DNA from: Bacteroidaceae bacterium
GTDB lineage: Bacteria > Bacteroidota > Bacteroidia > Bacteroidales > Bacteroidaceae
Assembly: GCA_017560125.1 (NCBI GenBank)
Contig: JAFYOS010000018.1
Location: 310,001 to 374,000, forward strand
Direction: 5' to 3'
Length of the DNA: 64,000 bases
In this document: one piece after another, positions 1 to 9,070 of the stretch
Layout: every line of letters begins with the position of its first letter
How positions within the stretch are numbered: the stretch's first letter is position 1
The notes under the pieces: model-generated
Seen by the model: only the letters and a program-made list of their open reading frames with translations
Database searches by the model: none
Told to the model about the DNA's origin: nothing
Translations under genes and position numbers: made by a program

Positions 1-236
1 GTACAAGAGGGCGCTTGGGTATCACTATAAACGAAATTGTTATGCCCGATGGTACGGTAATTCCGTTGGATAATGGTAATATATATATAAAAGGAGAGAA
101 TAGAACAGGATGGTCTATTCTTGTCTTTGCAATGACGCTGCTTCCTATACCTTGCGGCGGTAAGGCGCAAATGCCTATGGGCTACGAGGTGGTTGCAACG
201 GTGGCGAGCAGTGTGAGTATAGAGGCGGGTCTATGA
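1..236 (+). CDS. C-terminal fragment of an unrecognised protein
   Basis: The reading frame is open from the left edge and ends with TGA at 234-236, so only about 77 C-terminal residues are visible. An ATG at 15 lies inside the open frame and is probably not the start. The segment reads like a beta-rich domain (MPDGTVIPL, then IYIKGENRTG) followed by a short hydrophobic stretch (WSILVFAMTLLPIPCGG) and a closing PMGYEVVATVASSV strand. This resembles C-terminal tails of Bacteroidota proteins in which a glycine-rich hydrophobic turn precedes an 'ipaGt...a.v' strand. No function can be assigned. It converges with the minus-strand DUF2851 gene, leaving only 7 bases between them. Confidence 0.55.
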   Translation, partial: TRGRLGITINEIVMPDGTVIPLDNGNIYIKGENRTGWSILVFAMTLLPIPCGGKAQMPMGYEVVATVASSVSIEAGL

Positions 237-243
237 CCCGCTA

Positions 244-1461
244 TCATGCCTCCATTGCCTCTTTCAGCAGCCTGTAGGCGAACATGCAATCGAGGCATTT
301 CCTTTTTCGGCAATGCTCCTTTTTCAGTTGTATGAGCGCTTGGGTGTCGGCGGCACATGTGGCCTCGATACCCATTTCGCGCCATGCACGCACGATGCTG
401 TTCTCCTCGGGTGGAAGGGTGTAAAGAAGGTCTTCGGCGCGGTTGCACAGGCTGTCCTCGTGTCTGTGCTTACCGTAGGAGTAGAGCATAGGCACTATTG
501 TGTTTATTGTAAGCAGGTTCAGATGCTTGGTGCTTAGCATGGTTGCTTTTTCGGCAATGGTGGTGCCGCCAAATTGGTTGTGGTTGGCCCAATAGCCCTC
601 GATGGGTGTCTGCATGATGCCCTTCAGCTCCTCTATGGTGCTGCACGCCGCTATCGACGACATGCTGACGTTTCGATGGTAGTATATTGCTGCCAAACGG
701 GCTATGCGTGTGTGCGGGGTTATGTTGCCGCTCTTCCATATGTCGCATGACACCTGTTTCAATCCGAATTTTGCCGACAGGAACTTGTACTCCTTGGCAA
801 GAGTTTTGTAGTATGGGGTTTCGAGCGCCTCTTTGCGGTAGTACTCGGGTATGCTTTCGGGGTCGAGCAGGCCTGCCTGTCCGAAAAATATCGCTTCTAC
901 CTGCATCAGGTTGTCGCGATGCTTGCCCAGTGCCGGCAGGTCGAGTATGGACGCCCAGCTTTCGAATGCGTCGCTCTGAATGCCGAACCCGAAATTTCGG
1001 GCGAGAAGGCGGAATAGTGTGTGCTCCCACTGCTTGTCGCCGTCGATGTGTATGCGGGTAATGCGGGCAGCCTTGTCCTCTATTCGCTCTACGAGCAGGC
1101 GCGATAGATAGCTGCCTATGTATATTTTTCCTGTTTCGTTCAGCATCTCCACGCAGGGCTGTTTGCCGTTCTTTATCGCTTCGAATTCCCGTGTGAATCC
1201 TTGCGGGATGTCGATGGCTGCCGTCATGCGCTCGGTGGCGTCGCCGGTGGCCAAGGTGAAACAGAGGGTAGGGGTGTCCCCGCCCTCGAAGGCTACTTCG
1301 CAGTTCGTCTGCTTGCCGTCGATAACTATTACGGTCTCTTCGAACGTGGTGCCATTGTCGTTTCCCGTGCCCAGTATCTCCATGTTTTTCCCGTCGGATG
1401 TTCGCAGTGTGTGGCCGGGCACCATCTTGTATTTCCAAATGTAACGAAGTAGATCTTTCAT
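244..1461 (-). CDS. DUF2851 family protein
   Basis: A 405-residue protein recognised as DUF2851, a Bacteroidota family of unknown function. Visible hallmarks are the N-terminal LLRYIWKYKM stretch with a tryptophan-rich start, the internal EAIFFGQAGLL motif (about residues 205-215), and a cysteine-containing C-terminus (HCRKRKCLDC) that could bind a metal. There is no signal peptide or membrane segment, so it is probably cytoplasmic. It starts only 11 bases after the PgpH-like gene on the same strand and is almost certainly co-transcribed with it. Some family members have been loosely compared to nuclease folds, but nothing here shows an active site, so I assign no activity. Confidence 0.85.
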   Translation of the reverse strand: MKDLLRYIWKYKMVPGHTLRTSDGKNMEILGTGNDNGTTFEETVIVIDGKQTNCEVAFEGGDTPTLCFTLATGDATERMTAAIDIPQGFTREFEAIKNGKQPCVEMLNETGKIYIGSYLSRLLVERIEDKAARITRIHIDGDKQWEHTLFRLLARNFGFGIQSDAFESWASILDLPALGKHRDNLMQVEAIFFGQAGLLDPESIPEYYRKEALETPYYKTLAKEYKFLSAKFGLKQVSCDIWKSGNITPHTRIARLAAIYYHRNVSMSSIAACSTIEELKGIMQTPIEGYWANHNQFGGTTIAEKATMLSTKHLNLLTINTIVPMLYSYGKHRHEDSLCNRAEDLLYTLPPEENSIVRAWREMGIEATCAADTQALIQLKKEHCRKRKCLDCMFAYRLLKEAMEA

Positions 1462-1472
1462 CTGTCTGCTGT

Positions 1473-3503
1473 TTATTTTTTCTCTTCGGGATAGCTTATG
1501 CGGGTGTGATATATAGCCTTCAGACGCTCCTTGAATGTACCTTTTATGGTTTCGATGTCCTTGAATGTAAGGGGCGAAAGCGCAAACTGGCCATTCTCGA
1601 GCTGCGCGTCTATTATCTTATCCACCAGCGAGTGGATGTTGCTCTCGGTGTATTCCTGCAAGCTGTGCGAAGCGGCCTCCACGCTGTCGGCCATCATCAG
1701 TATGGCCTGCTCTTTGGTGCCGGGCTTGGGGCCGGGGTATGTGAAGAGCGACTCGTCTATCTCCTTGCCGGGGTTGGCGTTCTTGTAGGTTATGTAGAAA
1801 TAGCCGGTCTTCGATGTGCCGTGGTGTGTGGCTATGAAATCCTTTATGCTGGTGGGCAAGTGGTGGGCATTGGCTATGGAGATACCATCCTTCACATGCT
1901 TCAGTATTATTGCGGCGCTCTCTTTGGGGTTGAGGTCGCTGTGCGGGCTCTTGCCACCGCTCTGGTTTTCGGTGAAATAGATGGGGTTCTTCAGTTTGCC
2001 TATGTCGTGGTACAGGGCGCCTGTTCTCACCTCGATGCTGTTGGCGCCGATGCGTCTGGCGGCCTCGGCGGCAAGGTTACCTACCTGCATGGAGTGCTGG
2101 AAGGTGCCGGGTGCATCCTGCGATAGTTTGTAAAGCAGTTCGTTGTTTATGTTCGACAGCTCGATGAATGTAACGGCCGATGTGAAGCCGAACAGCTTCT
2201 CGATGGCGAACATCAACGGGTAGGTCAGCAGTAACAATCCTCCGCTTATAAGGAAATATATGTACATGTTCATGTTGAGCTTTGTGATGTCGTTTTCCGA
2301 AATGAGCTCGTATGCGAAACATGTGATTGCATGTGAAAGCAGCACGGTGAACACTGTGCGGAAAAGCTGCGAACGTGCAGTCAGTTCGCGCAGACTTACT
2401 ATGGCTGCAAAGCCGCCAGCTATCTGTATCAGAATGAAAATGTGCGGTGCCAGCAGCATGGTCGAGCAGATGAACGTTAGCAGTATGTGGGCCATGAACG
2501 CTGTTCGCGAATCGACAAAAAGACACAGCAGGATGGGAACCATGGCAAAGGGTACCATGAATACATTGCCGGTGTGCGTGTGAACCATCCATCCTACGGT
2601 GATAGAGAAGATGGTTATAAGCAGGAAGATAAGAACAAATTTGTTCATCTGTCGCAGGTAGATGGGGCGATATACATATATAAAATATACCATACCCGAC
2701 AGTATTATTGTAACAAGCAGTATCTGTCCCAGCAGGGTGAGTCCCGTCTGTCGGCTGTCGTTGTCGCGCTTGTCCCATTCGTACTGGTACGATTTAAGCA
2801 CCCTGTAGAGCTTCTCATCGACTATTTCGCCGCGGCTTATTATCTTTTGCCCTTTCTGCACCATGCCATCGCTCATGGAGATGGACGATTTCAGTTCCTG
2901 CAGCGACAGGTTGGTCTTTATGGAATCGTATATCACGTTGGGCCTGATGTACTCCTCGAGCTTCAGCTCGCTCAAGATGTCTTTGGGGAGCGTGTCGTTG
3001 TATATCAGCTGTTTATATACCGATTTTATGGTGTTCAGCTTGTCGATACTGGTCGATAAAGCGAAATTGTCGGTTATAATCTTTATGTTCGACAGGCTGT
3101 CGTGCTTTATTCTTTCGCTGTTCTCAATAGACACGATACCGCGGTTGTAGGCGTTTATCAGTCTTTGGCGGTAGGTGTTGTATTGTGGCGCGGTAATCAA
3201 TTGGTCGAAGCGGCTGTAATAGTCCTTCTTGAACTGCTCGAGCGCGTTCTCGCCAATGGTGCTGTCCATGTAGAAGTAGGGCTGGAAGTTTCGGTACAGG
3301 CTGTCCGTCTCGGCCTTCATTCGCTCCTCGCTCTTGTAAACGGGGAAATCGAAATTGGACATCAACTGACCGTATGTCCACGGGGTGTTCAAGCTGAAGT
3401 GGTAGTTGAACTTGGTGTCCCTGGGCATGAAATAAACGATGAGGGCAATGCATGCTATTACGAGCATGGCCTCCAGTATGGTGCGTTGTCTTAGTTTGAA
3501 CAT
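1473..3503 (-). CDS. 7TM-HD membrane phosphodiesterase, PgpH-like (cyclic-di-AMP hydrolysis)
   Basis: A 676-residue membrane protein of the 7TM receptor/HD hydrolase family. Order: one N-terminal membrane helix (about residues 10-26), a long extracytoplasmic domain (about 30-260), a block of hydrophobic helices (about 260-440), and a cytoplasmic HD domain. The metal-binding HD pair sits in HDIGK at 499-503, preceded by the QHSMQ histidine and followed by an ATHHG histidine pair and the MMADSVEA aspartate. In PgpH of Listeria this architecture degrades cyclic-di-AMP; the same role is inferred here from family, and cyclic-di-AMP synthase is not in the window. The start is fixed by the membrane helix that follows immediately. 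It is the first gene of a two-gene minus-strand operon with DUF2851. Confidence 0.88.
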   Translation of the reverse strand: MFKLRQRTILEAMLVIACIALIVYFMPRDTKFNYHFSLNTPWTYGQLMSNFDFPVYKSEERMKAETDSLYRNFQPYFYMDSTIGENALEQFKKDYYSRFDQLITAPQYNTYRQRLINAYNRGIVSIENSERIKHDSLSNIKIITDNFALSTSIDKLNTIKSVYKQLIYNDTLPKDILSELKLEEYIRPNVIYDSIKTNLSLQELKSSISMSDGMVQKGQKIISRGEIVDEKLYRVLKSYQYEWDKRDNDSRQTGLTLLGQILLVTIILSGMVYFIYVYRPIYLRQMNKFVLIFLLITIFSITVGWMVHTHTGNVFMVPFAMVPILLCLFVDSRTAFMAHILLTFICSTMLLAPHIFILIQIAGGFAAIVSLRELTARSQLFRTVFTVLLSHAITCFAYELISENDITKLNMNMYIYFLISGGLLLLTYPLMFAIEKLFGFTSAVTFIELSNINNELLYKLSQDAPGTFQHSMQVGNLAAEAARRIGANSIEVRTGALYHDIGKLKNPIYFTENQSGGKSPHSDLNPKESAAIILKHVKDGISIANAHHLPTSIKDFIATHHGTSKTGYFYITYKNANPGKEIDESLFTYPGPKPGTKEQAILMMADSVEAASHSLQEYTESNIHSLVDKIIDAQLENGQFALSPLTFKDIETIKGTFKERLKAIYHTRISYPEEKK

Positions 3504-3715
3504 CTTGCTGTCGTTTAATCAAATTTGTTTCGAAAGTACAAAAAAAATGGTAATCTATGAAGGTTTTGTTCTAAAACTAGCTTAATTATCCCTTTTTGGT
3601 TGCTGTCGCTCGGTGTCGGGTGGCGAAAATCTCTTTTGCAAGGCTCTTTTTGCCTCTATTTACGGTGTCGGCGGAAAATATTTTTAATAAATTAAAACTG
3701 CTTCTAAAAATTTTG

Positions 3716-3723
3716 TACCTTTG
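3716..3723 (+). promoter_or_regulatory. Bacteroides-type -7 box for gltX
   Basis: TACCTTTG matches the TAnnTTTG consensus, 78 bases upstream of the gltX ATG, in an AT-rich region. No clear TTTG -33 box is seen at the usual 19-21 base spacing. Confidence 0.6.
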
Positions 3724-3801
3724 TTTCGGAATTATGCGCCATTTTGGTGTCTTGCCTCGCGGCGACGCTATTGGCGTGTGCTTTAATAAATTCGCAACAA
3801 T

Positions 3802-5319
3802 ATGAATAACAGAAAAGTAAGGGTGCGCTTTGCACCGAGTCCCACCGGTCCTTTGCACATTGGTGGTGTTAGAACAGCATTATATAACTATCTTTTTGCA
3901 AAACAGCATGGCGGCGATCTTATCTTCCGCCTCGAAGATACCGATTCCAATCGTTTCGTGCCCGGCGCCGAGGAGTATATACTCGAGTCGTTCAAATGGC
4001 TGGGTATCAAATTCGACGAGGGTGTGTCGTTTGGTGGCGAGTATGGCCCCTACCGTCAGTCGGAGAGAAGGGATATATATAAGAAATATGTAAAGATTCT
4101 TCTCGATGCAGGAAAGGCTTATATCGCATTCGATACCCCCGAGGAGCTCGACAAGAAGCGTGCCGAGATTGATAATTTCCAGTACGACGCATCTACTCGT
4201 ATGATGATGCGTAACTCGCTGTCGATGCCCGCCGAGGAGGTTGAGGCGCTTATCGCTGCCGGTGAAAAATATGTTGTCCGCTTCAAGATTGAGCCGGGCG
4301 AGAAGGTTGTGGTAAACGATATTATACGTGGCGCCGTTACAATAGATTCGTCTATCCTCGACGACAAGGTGCTCTATAAATCGGCCGACGAGCTTCCCAC
4401 ATATCACCTTGCCAATATTGTTGATGACCACCTGATGGAGGTGTCACACGTAATCCGTGGCGAAGAGTGGTTGCCTTCGGCTCCCTTGCACGTGCTTTTG
4501 TATCGTGCCTTCGGTTGGGAGGATACAATGCCTGCTTTTGCCCACCTGTCGCTGCTGTTGAAGCCCGAGGGTAACGGTAAACTGAGCAAGCGCGATGGCG
4601 ATCGTCTTGGTTTCCCCGTCTTCCCCCTCGAGTGGAAGGATCCTGCAACGGGTGCAATATCATCGGGTTACAGAGAGAGCGACTATCTGCCCGAGGCTGT
4701 GATAAATTTCCTTGCGCTGCTTGGATGGAACCCCGGCGACGATGTGGAGATGATGGATATCGACGAGCTTATAAAGAAATTCGACCTCACTCACTGCAGC
4801 AAGGCCGGTGCCCGCTTCGATTACAAGAAGATGATATGGTTCAACCACGAATATATAATAAAGAAGGCCGACAGCGAGATAGCCGAGATCTTTGCTCCTA
4901 TGGTTCAGGCTCACGGCGTGTCGGTTGATATGCCTACACTCACCAAGATTGTTTCTCTGATGAAGGGCCGTGTGAATTTTGTACACGAGCTGTGGGATGC
5001 GTCGAGCTTCTATTTTGTTGCTCCCGAGTCGTACGACGAAAAAACTGTGAAAAAACGCTGGAAAGAGGATTCGGCTGCAAAGATGGGCGAGTTGGCAGCG
5101 TTGCTCGAGTCGCTCGACGACTTCTCTATAGAAAATCAGGAGCTCCGCGTTAAGGAGTGGATAGAGAGCAAGGGCTATTCTTTGGGTGAAATAATGAACG
5201 CCTTCCGTCTGACGCTTGTGGGCGAGGGTAAGGGTCCCCAGATGTTCGATATTTCGGGTATCCTGGGCAAGGAAGAGACTATCGCGCGCATGAAGAGAGC
5301 GATAGAGGTGCTCGGCTAA
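3802..5319 (+). CDS. gltX: Glutamyl-tRNA synthetase
   Basis: A 505-residue class I aminoacyl-tRNA synthetase that charges tRNA-Glu with glutamate in the cytoplasm. The ATP-binding signature is [11 protein letters not shown] (HIGG at 19-22) and the second signature is KLSKR at 260-264. The stretch DTDSNR (about 48-53) and the anticodon-binding C-terminal half fit the family, and the length is close to the usual 470-505. The ATG at 3802 directly precedes the conserved [11 protein letters not shown] start. A TACCTTTG promoter box lies upstream. The gene for the lipid A enzyme WaaA follows after 56 bases on the same strand and may be co-transcribed. Confidence 0.97.
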   Translation: MNNRKVRVRFAPSPTGPLHIGGVRTALYNYLFAKQHGGDLIFRLEDTDSNRFVPGAEEYILESFKWLGIKFDEGVSFGGEYGPYRQSERRDIYKKYVKILLDAGKAYIAFDTPEELDKKRAEIDNFQYDASTRMMMRNSLSMPAEEVEALIAAGEKYVVRFKIEPGEKVVVNDIIRGAVTIDSSILDDKVLYKSADELPTYHLANIVDDHLMEVSHVIRGEEWLPSAPLHVLLYRAFGWEDTMPAFAHLSLLLKPEGNGKLSKRDGDRLGFPVFPLEWKDPATGAISSGYRESDYLPEAVINFLALLGWNPGDDVEMMDIDELIKKFDLTHCSKAGARFDYKKMIWFNHEYIIKKADSEIAEIFAPMVQAHGVSVDMPTLTKIVSLMKGRVNFVHELWDASSFYFVAPESYDEKTVKKRWKEDSAAKMGELAALLESLDDFSIENQELRVKEWIESKGYSLGEIMNAFRLTLVGEGKGPQMFDISGILGKEETIARMKRAIEVLG

Positions 5320-5375
5320 TCGGAGTGCCCCCGAATGAATTGTGCATGAAGTAGTAACTACTTAAACAACAAAAA

Positions 5376-6599
5376 ATGTACAGTCTGCTCATTTATATAT
5401 ATGTAGCTGCGGTCAAATTGGCGGCCTTGTTCGGCCACAGAAAAGCCAAATTGATGATTGAAGGACATAAAAATGTCTTTCCCGAACTGAAAAAACGCAT
5501 AATCAAGGGCGAGAAATATTTGTGGTTCCACGCTTCGTCGCTGGGCGAGTTCGAGCAGGGACGTCCTGTCATCGAGCGCTTGCGCGAAACGCATCCCGAA
5601 TATCGCATTCTGTTGACGTTTTTCTCTCCCTCGGGCTACGAATCGGCCAAAAAGTATGCTGCGGCCGATATAATATGTTATTTGCCGTTCGATACAAAAC
5701 GCAATGTGGCGCGTTTCCTCCACTTGGTGAAACCAACCAAGGCGTTCTTTATAAAATATGAATTTTGGCCCAATTTCCTGAATGGTCTTAAGAAGAGAAA
5801 TATACCTACGTATAGCGTTTCTTCTATCTTCCGCAAGGAGCAGACCTTCTTCAAGAAATTCGATTTCGGCTATCGCAAGACGCTGCGATGCTTCAGCCAC
5901 CTGTTTGTGCAGGATAGGGCTTCCAAGGAACTTCTTGCCACTATTGGCGTTGATAATGTGACTGTTATTGGCGACACACGCTTCGATAGAGTGGTGAAGA
6001 TTGCCGCCGATGCCAAGCAGTTGGCCTTGGTCGAGGCTTTTGCCGAGGGAAATAATGTATTTGTGGCGGGCAGTTCGTGGACTCCCGACGAGGATATTTT
6101 CTTGAAATATTTCAACGAACACAAGGGCTGGAAACTGATAATCGCCTCACACGAGGTTACCGAAGGCCGCATTTCGGAAATCACCGGCAAGTTCAACGGA
6201 ACGGTTGTGCGCTATACACAGGCTTCCATGGACGAGGTCAGAGCTGCCGATTGTCTGTTGATTGACTGCTTCGGTCTGCTTTCGTCTATTTATCGCTATG
6301 GCAAGGTGGCCTATGTGGGCGGTGGCTTTGGTGTCGGTGTTCACAATCTGCTCGAGGCGGCGGTATATGGCATGCCGGTCTTTTTCGGTCCCAATAATCG
6401 CAAATTCCGCGAGGCGGCCAAGCTGAAAGAGTGTGGCGGTGGCTTGGAAATTACCTGCTACGACGATTTTAAGCAGAAAATGGATCGCCTGTCGTCCGAC
6501 GAGGCTGAGCTAGCCAAGGCGGGTGCGGCTGCCGGAAAATATGTTAATGGCAACAGCGGCGCAACGCAGAAAATGCTCCGTGCGCTCAAAATGCTCTGA
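5376..6599 (+). CDS. waaA: 3-deoxy-D-manno-octulosonic acid (Kdo) transferase
   Basis: A 407-residue inner-membrane-associated glycosyltransferase that adds Kdo from CMP-Kdo to the lipid A precursor, an essential step of lipopolysaccharide core assembly. The N-terminus has a hydrophobic anchor (residues 2-19). The ASLGE motif characteristic of WaaA/KdtA is present as HASSLGEFEQG, with the likely catalytic glutamate at residue 58. Further family signatures are IKYEFWPN, the VIGDTRFDRV junction and the C-terminal GGGFGVGVHNLLEAA with FGPNNRKF. The length matches the usual 400-430. It follows gltX by 56 bases. Confidence 0.95.
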   Translation: MYSLLIYIYVAAVKLAALFGHRKAKLMIEGHKNVFPELKKRIIKGEKYLWFHASSLGEFEQGRPVIERLRETHPEYRILLTFFSPSGYESAKKYAAADIICYLPFDTKRNVARFLHLVKPTKAFFIKYEFWPNFLNGLKKRNIPTYSVSSIFRKEQTFFKKFDFGYRKTLRCFSHLFVQDRASKELLATIGVDNVTVIGDTRFDRVVKIAADAKQLALVEAFAEGNNVFVAGSSWTPDEDIFLKYFNEHKGWKLIIASHEVTEGRISEITGKFNGTVVRYTQASMDEVRAADCLLIDCFGLLSSIYRYGKVAYVGGGFGVGVHNLLEAAVYGMPVFFGPNNRKFREAAKLKECGGGLEITCYDDFKQKMDRLSSDEAELAKAGAAAGKYVNGNSGATQKMLRALKML

Positions 6600-6662
6600 T
6601 GAGCACCCTTTTTTAGTGAAGATAAAAAGAATGGCAAATGTGTAATATTTGCAGAATATTGT

Positions 6663-6670
6663 TATCTTTG
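6663..6670 (+). promoter_or_regulatory. Bacteroides-type -7 box for the malate dehydrogenase gene
   Basis: TATCTTTG matches TAnnTTTG and lies 45 bases upstream of the ATG at 6715. It argues against the in-frame ATG at 6649, which lies upstream of this box and would not be transcribed from it. Confidence 0.65.
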
Positions 6671-6714
6671 CACAGATAAGTGAGATTTTTATCAAACCTT
6701 TAATTATAAATAAT

Positions 6715-7710
6715 ATGCAGTACTTAACAAACGAGAAATTAACAATCGTAGGTGCCGGCGGTATGATCGGCTCAAATATGGCTCAGTGCGCTTTGATGCT
6801 TGGCCTTACTCCCAATATCTGTTTGTACGATATCTTTGAACCCGGTGTTCATGGTGTAGCTGACGAGATGGCTCAGTGTGGTTTCCCCGGTGCTAACATC
6901 ACTTGGACAACCAATCCCGAGGAGGCTTTCACAGGTGCTAAGTATATCGTTTCTTCAGGTGGTGCTCCCCGTAAAGAGGGTATGACACGTGAGGATTTGT
7001 TGAAGGGCAACTGCCAGATTGCTGCCGAGTTCGGCGATTTCATCAAGAAATATTGCCCCGATGTAAAGCACGTTGTAGTTATCTTCAATCCCGCCGACGT
7101 AACAGCGTTGACAGCGTTGATCCACTCTGGTCTCAAACCCAACCAGTTGACATCTTTGGCTGCTCTCGACTCAACACGTTTGCAGCAGGCTCTTGCTAAG
7201 GAGTTCGGTGTTCAGCAGGATAAGGTTACTGGCGCTAAGACATACGGTGGTCACGGCGAGCAGATGGCAGTATTCGCTTCACAGGTTCAGATCGATGGCA
7301 AACCTTTGTCTGAGATGGGCTTGTCAGAGGAGCGTTGGGCTGATATTAAGCTCAGAACTGTTCAGGGTGGTTCAAACATCATCAAGCTTCGCGGTCGCAG
7401 CTCATTCCAGAGCCCCTCATACTGCGCTATCAAGATGATTGAGGCTGCTATGGGTGGTGAGCCTTACACATTGCCCGCAGGTTGCTTCGTTGATTGCGAG
7501 GAGCTCGGCTTCAAGAATGTGATGATGGCTATGCCTACAACCATCGACGCTGACGGTGTTCACTATGTTGCTCCCCAGGGTACTCCCGAGGAGATGGCTG
7601 CTTTGCAGACATCTGTTGAGCACTTGGGCAAGATGCGCGACGAGATTATTGCTTTGGGTATTCTTCCTCCCGTTTCTGAGTGGAGCTCGTTGAACCCCAA
7701 TATCAAGTAA
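6715..7710 (+). CDS. mdh: Malate dehydrogenase (lactate/malate dehydrogenase superfamily)
   Basis: A 331-residue NAD-dependent dehydrogenase interconverting malate and oxaloacetate. The Rossmann glycine motif GAGGMIGS is at 13-20. The substrate-binding arginine region is APRKEGMTREDLL, the catalytic histidine lies in TYGGHGEQM, and the FNPADVTAL block is also typical. The start at 6715 was chosen because it follows the promoter box and gives the expected short N-terminus before the nucleotide fold; an ATG at 6649 is in frame but upstream of the promoter. Codon use is strongly biased to TCA, ACA and GTA like the translation genes nearby, suggesting high expression. Substrate specificity within the superfamily is inferred from similarity to Bacteroidota malate dehydrogenases. 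Confidence 0.9.
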   Translation: MQYLTNEKLTIVGAGGMIGSNMAQCALMLGLTPNICLYDIFEPGVHGVADEMAQCGFPGANITWTTNPEEAFTGAKYIVSSGGAPRKEGMTREDLLKGNCQIAAEFGDFIKKYCPDVKHVVVIFNPADVTALTALIHSGLKPNQLTSLAALDSTRLQQALAKEFGVQQDKVTGAKTYGGHGEQMAVFASQVQIDGKPLSEMGLSEERWADIKLRTVQGGSNIIKLRGRSSFQSPSYCAIKMIEAAMGGEPYTLPAGCFVDCEELGFKNVMMAMPTTIDADGVHYVAPQGTPEEMAALQTSVEHLGKMRDEIIALGILPPVSEWSSLNPNIK

Positions 7711-7732
7711 TAATTGATATAAATAAATACAA

Positions 7733-7767
7733 GATGCCGGGGATTTTCTTCTCCGGCATCTTTTTTT
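7733..7767 (+). terminator. Rho-independent terminator after mdh
   Basis: GATGCCGG (7733-7740) pairs with CCGGCATC (7753-7760) around a short loop, and seven T follow directly. Confidence 0.9.
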
Positions 7768-7819
7768 CTCGCTCGTTTGGTCGCTTTTGGCTGTATATTC
7801 GAAAATTTGTCGTAAAAGT

Positions 7820-7850
7820 TTTGTAGATAGGAATTTTCTTACTATTTTTG
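7820..7850 (+). promoter_or_regulatory. Promoter of rpsU with both Bacteroides boxes
   Basis: TTTG at 7820-7823 (-33 box) and TATTTTTG at 7843-7850 (-7 box) are separated by 19 bases, an excellent match to the Bacteroides consensus. The rpsU start lies about 50 bases downstream. Confidence 0.8.
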
Positions 7851-7900
7851 CGCCGCAATTCGCGTAGAAATAATATAAATTTAATAATATATAATAGGAA

Positions 7901-8092
7901 ATGATAGTAGTACCTGTTAAAGAAGGAGAGAACATCGAGAAGGCTCTCAAAAAGTTCAAGAGAAAATTTGAAAAGACCGGCGTTGTAAAAGAATTGCGCG
8001 CTCGTCAGCAGTTTGACAAACCCTCTGTTATCAACAGACTTAAAAGAGAGCACGCTGTATATGTACAGCACATGCGCGATGCAGAAGAATAA
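7901..8092 (+). CDS. rpsU: 30S ribosomal protein S21
   Basis: A 63-residue basic protein of the small ribosomal subunit. The sequence MIVVPVKEGENIEKALKKFK with the later ARQQFDKPS stretch is typical of Bacteroidota S21, and the length is the family norm. It has its own consensus promoter and is followed by a perfect hairpin and then a xerC-type recombinase gene. Confidence 0.96.
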   Translation: MIVVPVKEGENIEKALKKFKRKFEKTGVVKELRARQQFDKPSVINRLKREHAVYVQHMRDAEE

Positions 8093-8132
8093 AATTTGAA
8101 TTTTTCTTGCATTTTTGATTGATAAGCTATAT

Positions 8133-8167
8133 ATTCGTTGCTGAAAGAAATACTTTCAGCAACGAAT
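8133..8167 (+). promoter_or_regulatory. Perfect 15-bp hairpin between rpsU and the xerC start codon
   Basis: ATTCGTTGCTGAAAG (8133-8147) and CTTTCAGCAACGAAT (8153-8167) are exact inverted complements around the 5-base loop AAATA. The right arm ends one base before the ATG at 8169, and a T-rich stretch (TTATGTTTTT) follows. It could be the rpsU terminator, an attenuator limiting read-through into xerC and hpf, or a structure that hides the xerC start site. Confidence 0.8.
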
Positions 8168-8168
8168 T

Positions 8169-9047
8169 ATGTTTTTAAAGGCATTCATGACATATCTGAG
8201 AGCGGAGCGTAATTGCTCGTCCCATACGCTAAAGGCTTATGAGACAGATGTAAGAATGTTCTGCGACTATATGAAAAGCGTTGATAGTACGTTGACGCTG
8301 GCTGATTGTGACTGTGATTTAATCCGTTGTTGGGTAGCCAACCTTATTGATGAAGGCTGTGCCGTAAACTCCGTTTGTAGAAAATTGAGTTCGGTGCGGG
8401 CCTTTTTTGTTTTTCTTAAAAACAAAGGTGTGGTTGCGTCGAATCCGGCGAAGGATGTAAAAGCTCCTAAAAAGCATAAAATGTTGCCGATGTTTCTTAA
8501 AGAAGAGGAGATGTCGCAGTTGCTCGATGAACAACTGTCGGGCGATGACTATATAAATATAAGGAATAGGGCAGTAATTTCCTGTTTTTACGAAATGGGG
8601 TTGCGTCTTTCCGAGCTTCGCGGTTTGAATCTGGCTGATATCGATTGGTCGGAATCTAAAATTAAGGTGCTTGGCAAGCGTAATAAAGAGAGGATTGTTC
8701 CTTTCGGTCCTTCGTTACGGAGTCTGTTGCTCGAGTATCTCGAGGCTCGCGAGGTTGTAGTCGGTGGCGATTCGGCTCTTTTTCTCTCCGAAAAGGGTGT
8801 CAGGTTGTCCGCTTCGCAGATTTATCGCATGGTAAGGTCGGCTCTTTCTCTTGTTTCGACGGTAAAAAGACGTGGCCCGCATACATTGAGGCACACTTTT
8901 GCCACTGTTATGCTAAATAATGAAGCGGAACTTGGGGTTGTAAAAGAATTGCTGGGGCACGAGCAGCTTGCCACGACGGAAATTTACACCCATGTTTCTT
9001 TCGAAGAATTAAAACGAGTATATAAAAAAGCTCATCCACGAGCCTAA
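8169..9047 (+). CDS. xerC: Tyrosine recombinase, XerC type
   Basis: A 292-residue site-specific recombinase, expected to act with a partner at dif to resolve chromosome dimers. The N-terminal SAM-like DNA-binding domain covers about residues 1-95. The catalytic domain has all the expected residues: R146 (GLRLSEL), K170, H238 and R241 in HTLRH, H264 in LLGHEQ and the nucleophile Y273 in EIYTH. Length matches chromosomal XerC/XerD rather than integrases of elements, and no attachment site or element is seen nearby. The ATG at 8169 abuts a hairpin; an alternative ATG at 8187 would remove six residues. It precedes hpf by 23 bases. Confidence 0.88.
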   Translation: MFLKAFMTYLRAERNCSSHTLKAYETDVRMFCDYMKSVDSTLTLADCDCDLIRCWVANLIDEGCAVNSVCRKLSSVRAFFVFLKNKGVVASNPAKDVKAPKKHKMLPMFLKEEEMSQLLDEQLSGDDYINIRNRAVISCFYEMGLRLSELRGLNLADIDWSESKIKVLGKRNKERIVPFGPSLRSLLLEYLEAREVVVGGDSALFLSEKGVRLSASQIYRMVRSALSLVSTVKRRGPHTLRHTFATVMLNNEAELGVVKELLGHEQLATTEIYTHVSFEELKRVYKKAHPRA

Positions 9048-9057
9048 ATAAAATTAT

Positions 9058-9063
9058 AGGAGG
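9058..9063 (+). promoter_or_regulatory. Strong Shine-Dalgarno sequence before hpf
   Basis: AGGAGG lies about 7 bases upstream of the ATG at 9071. Such sites are rare in this window, where most starts have only AT-rich leaders, so it fixes the hpf start and suggests efficient SD-dependent initiation. Confidence 0.75.
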
Positions 9064-9070
9064 ATATATT

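Noticed and set aside
8169..9047. XerC-type gene as an integrase of a mobile element
   Set aside because: Its length and its place between rpsU and hpf fit a chromosomal recombinase, and no attachment-site repeats or cargo genes are seen around it.
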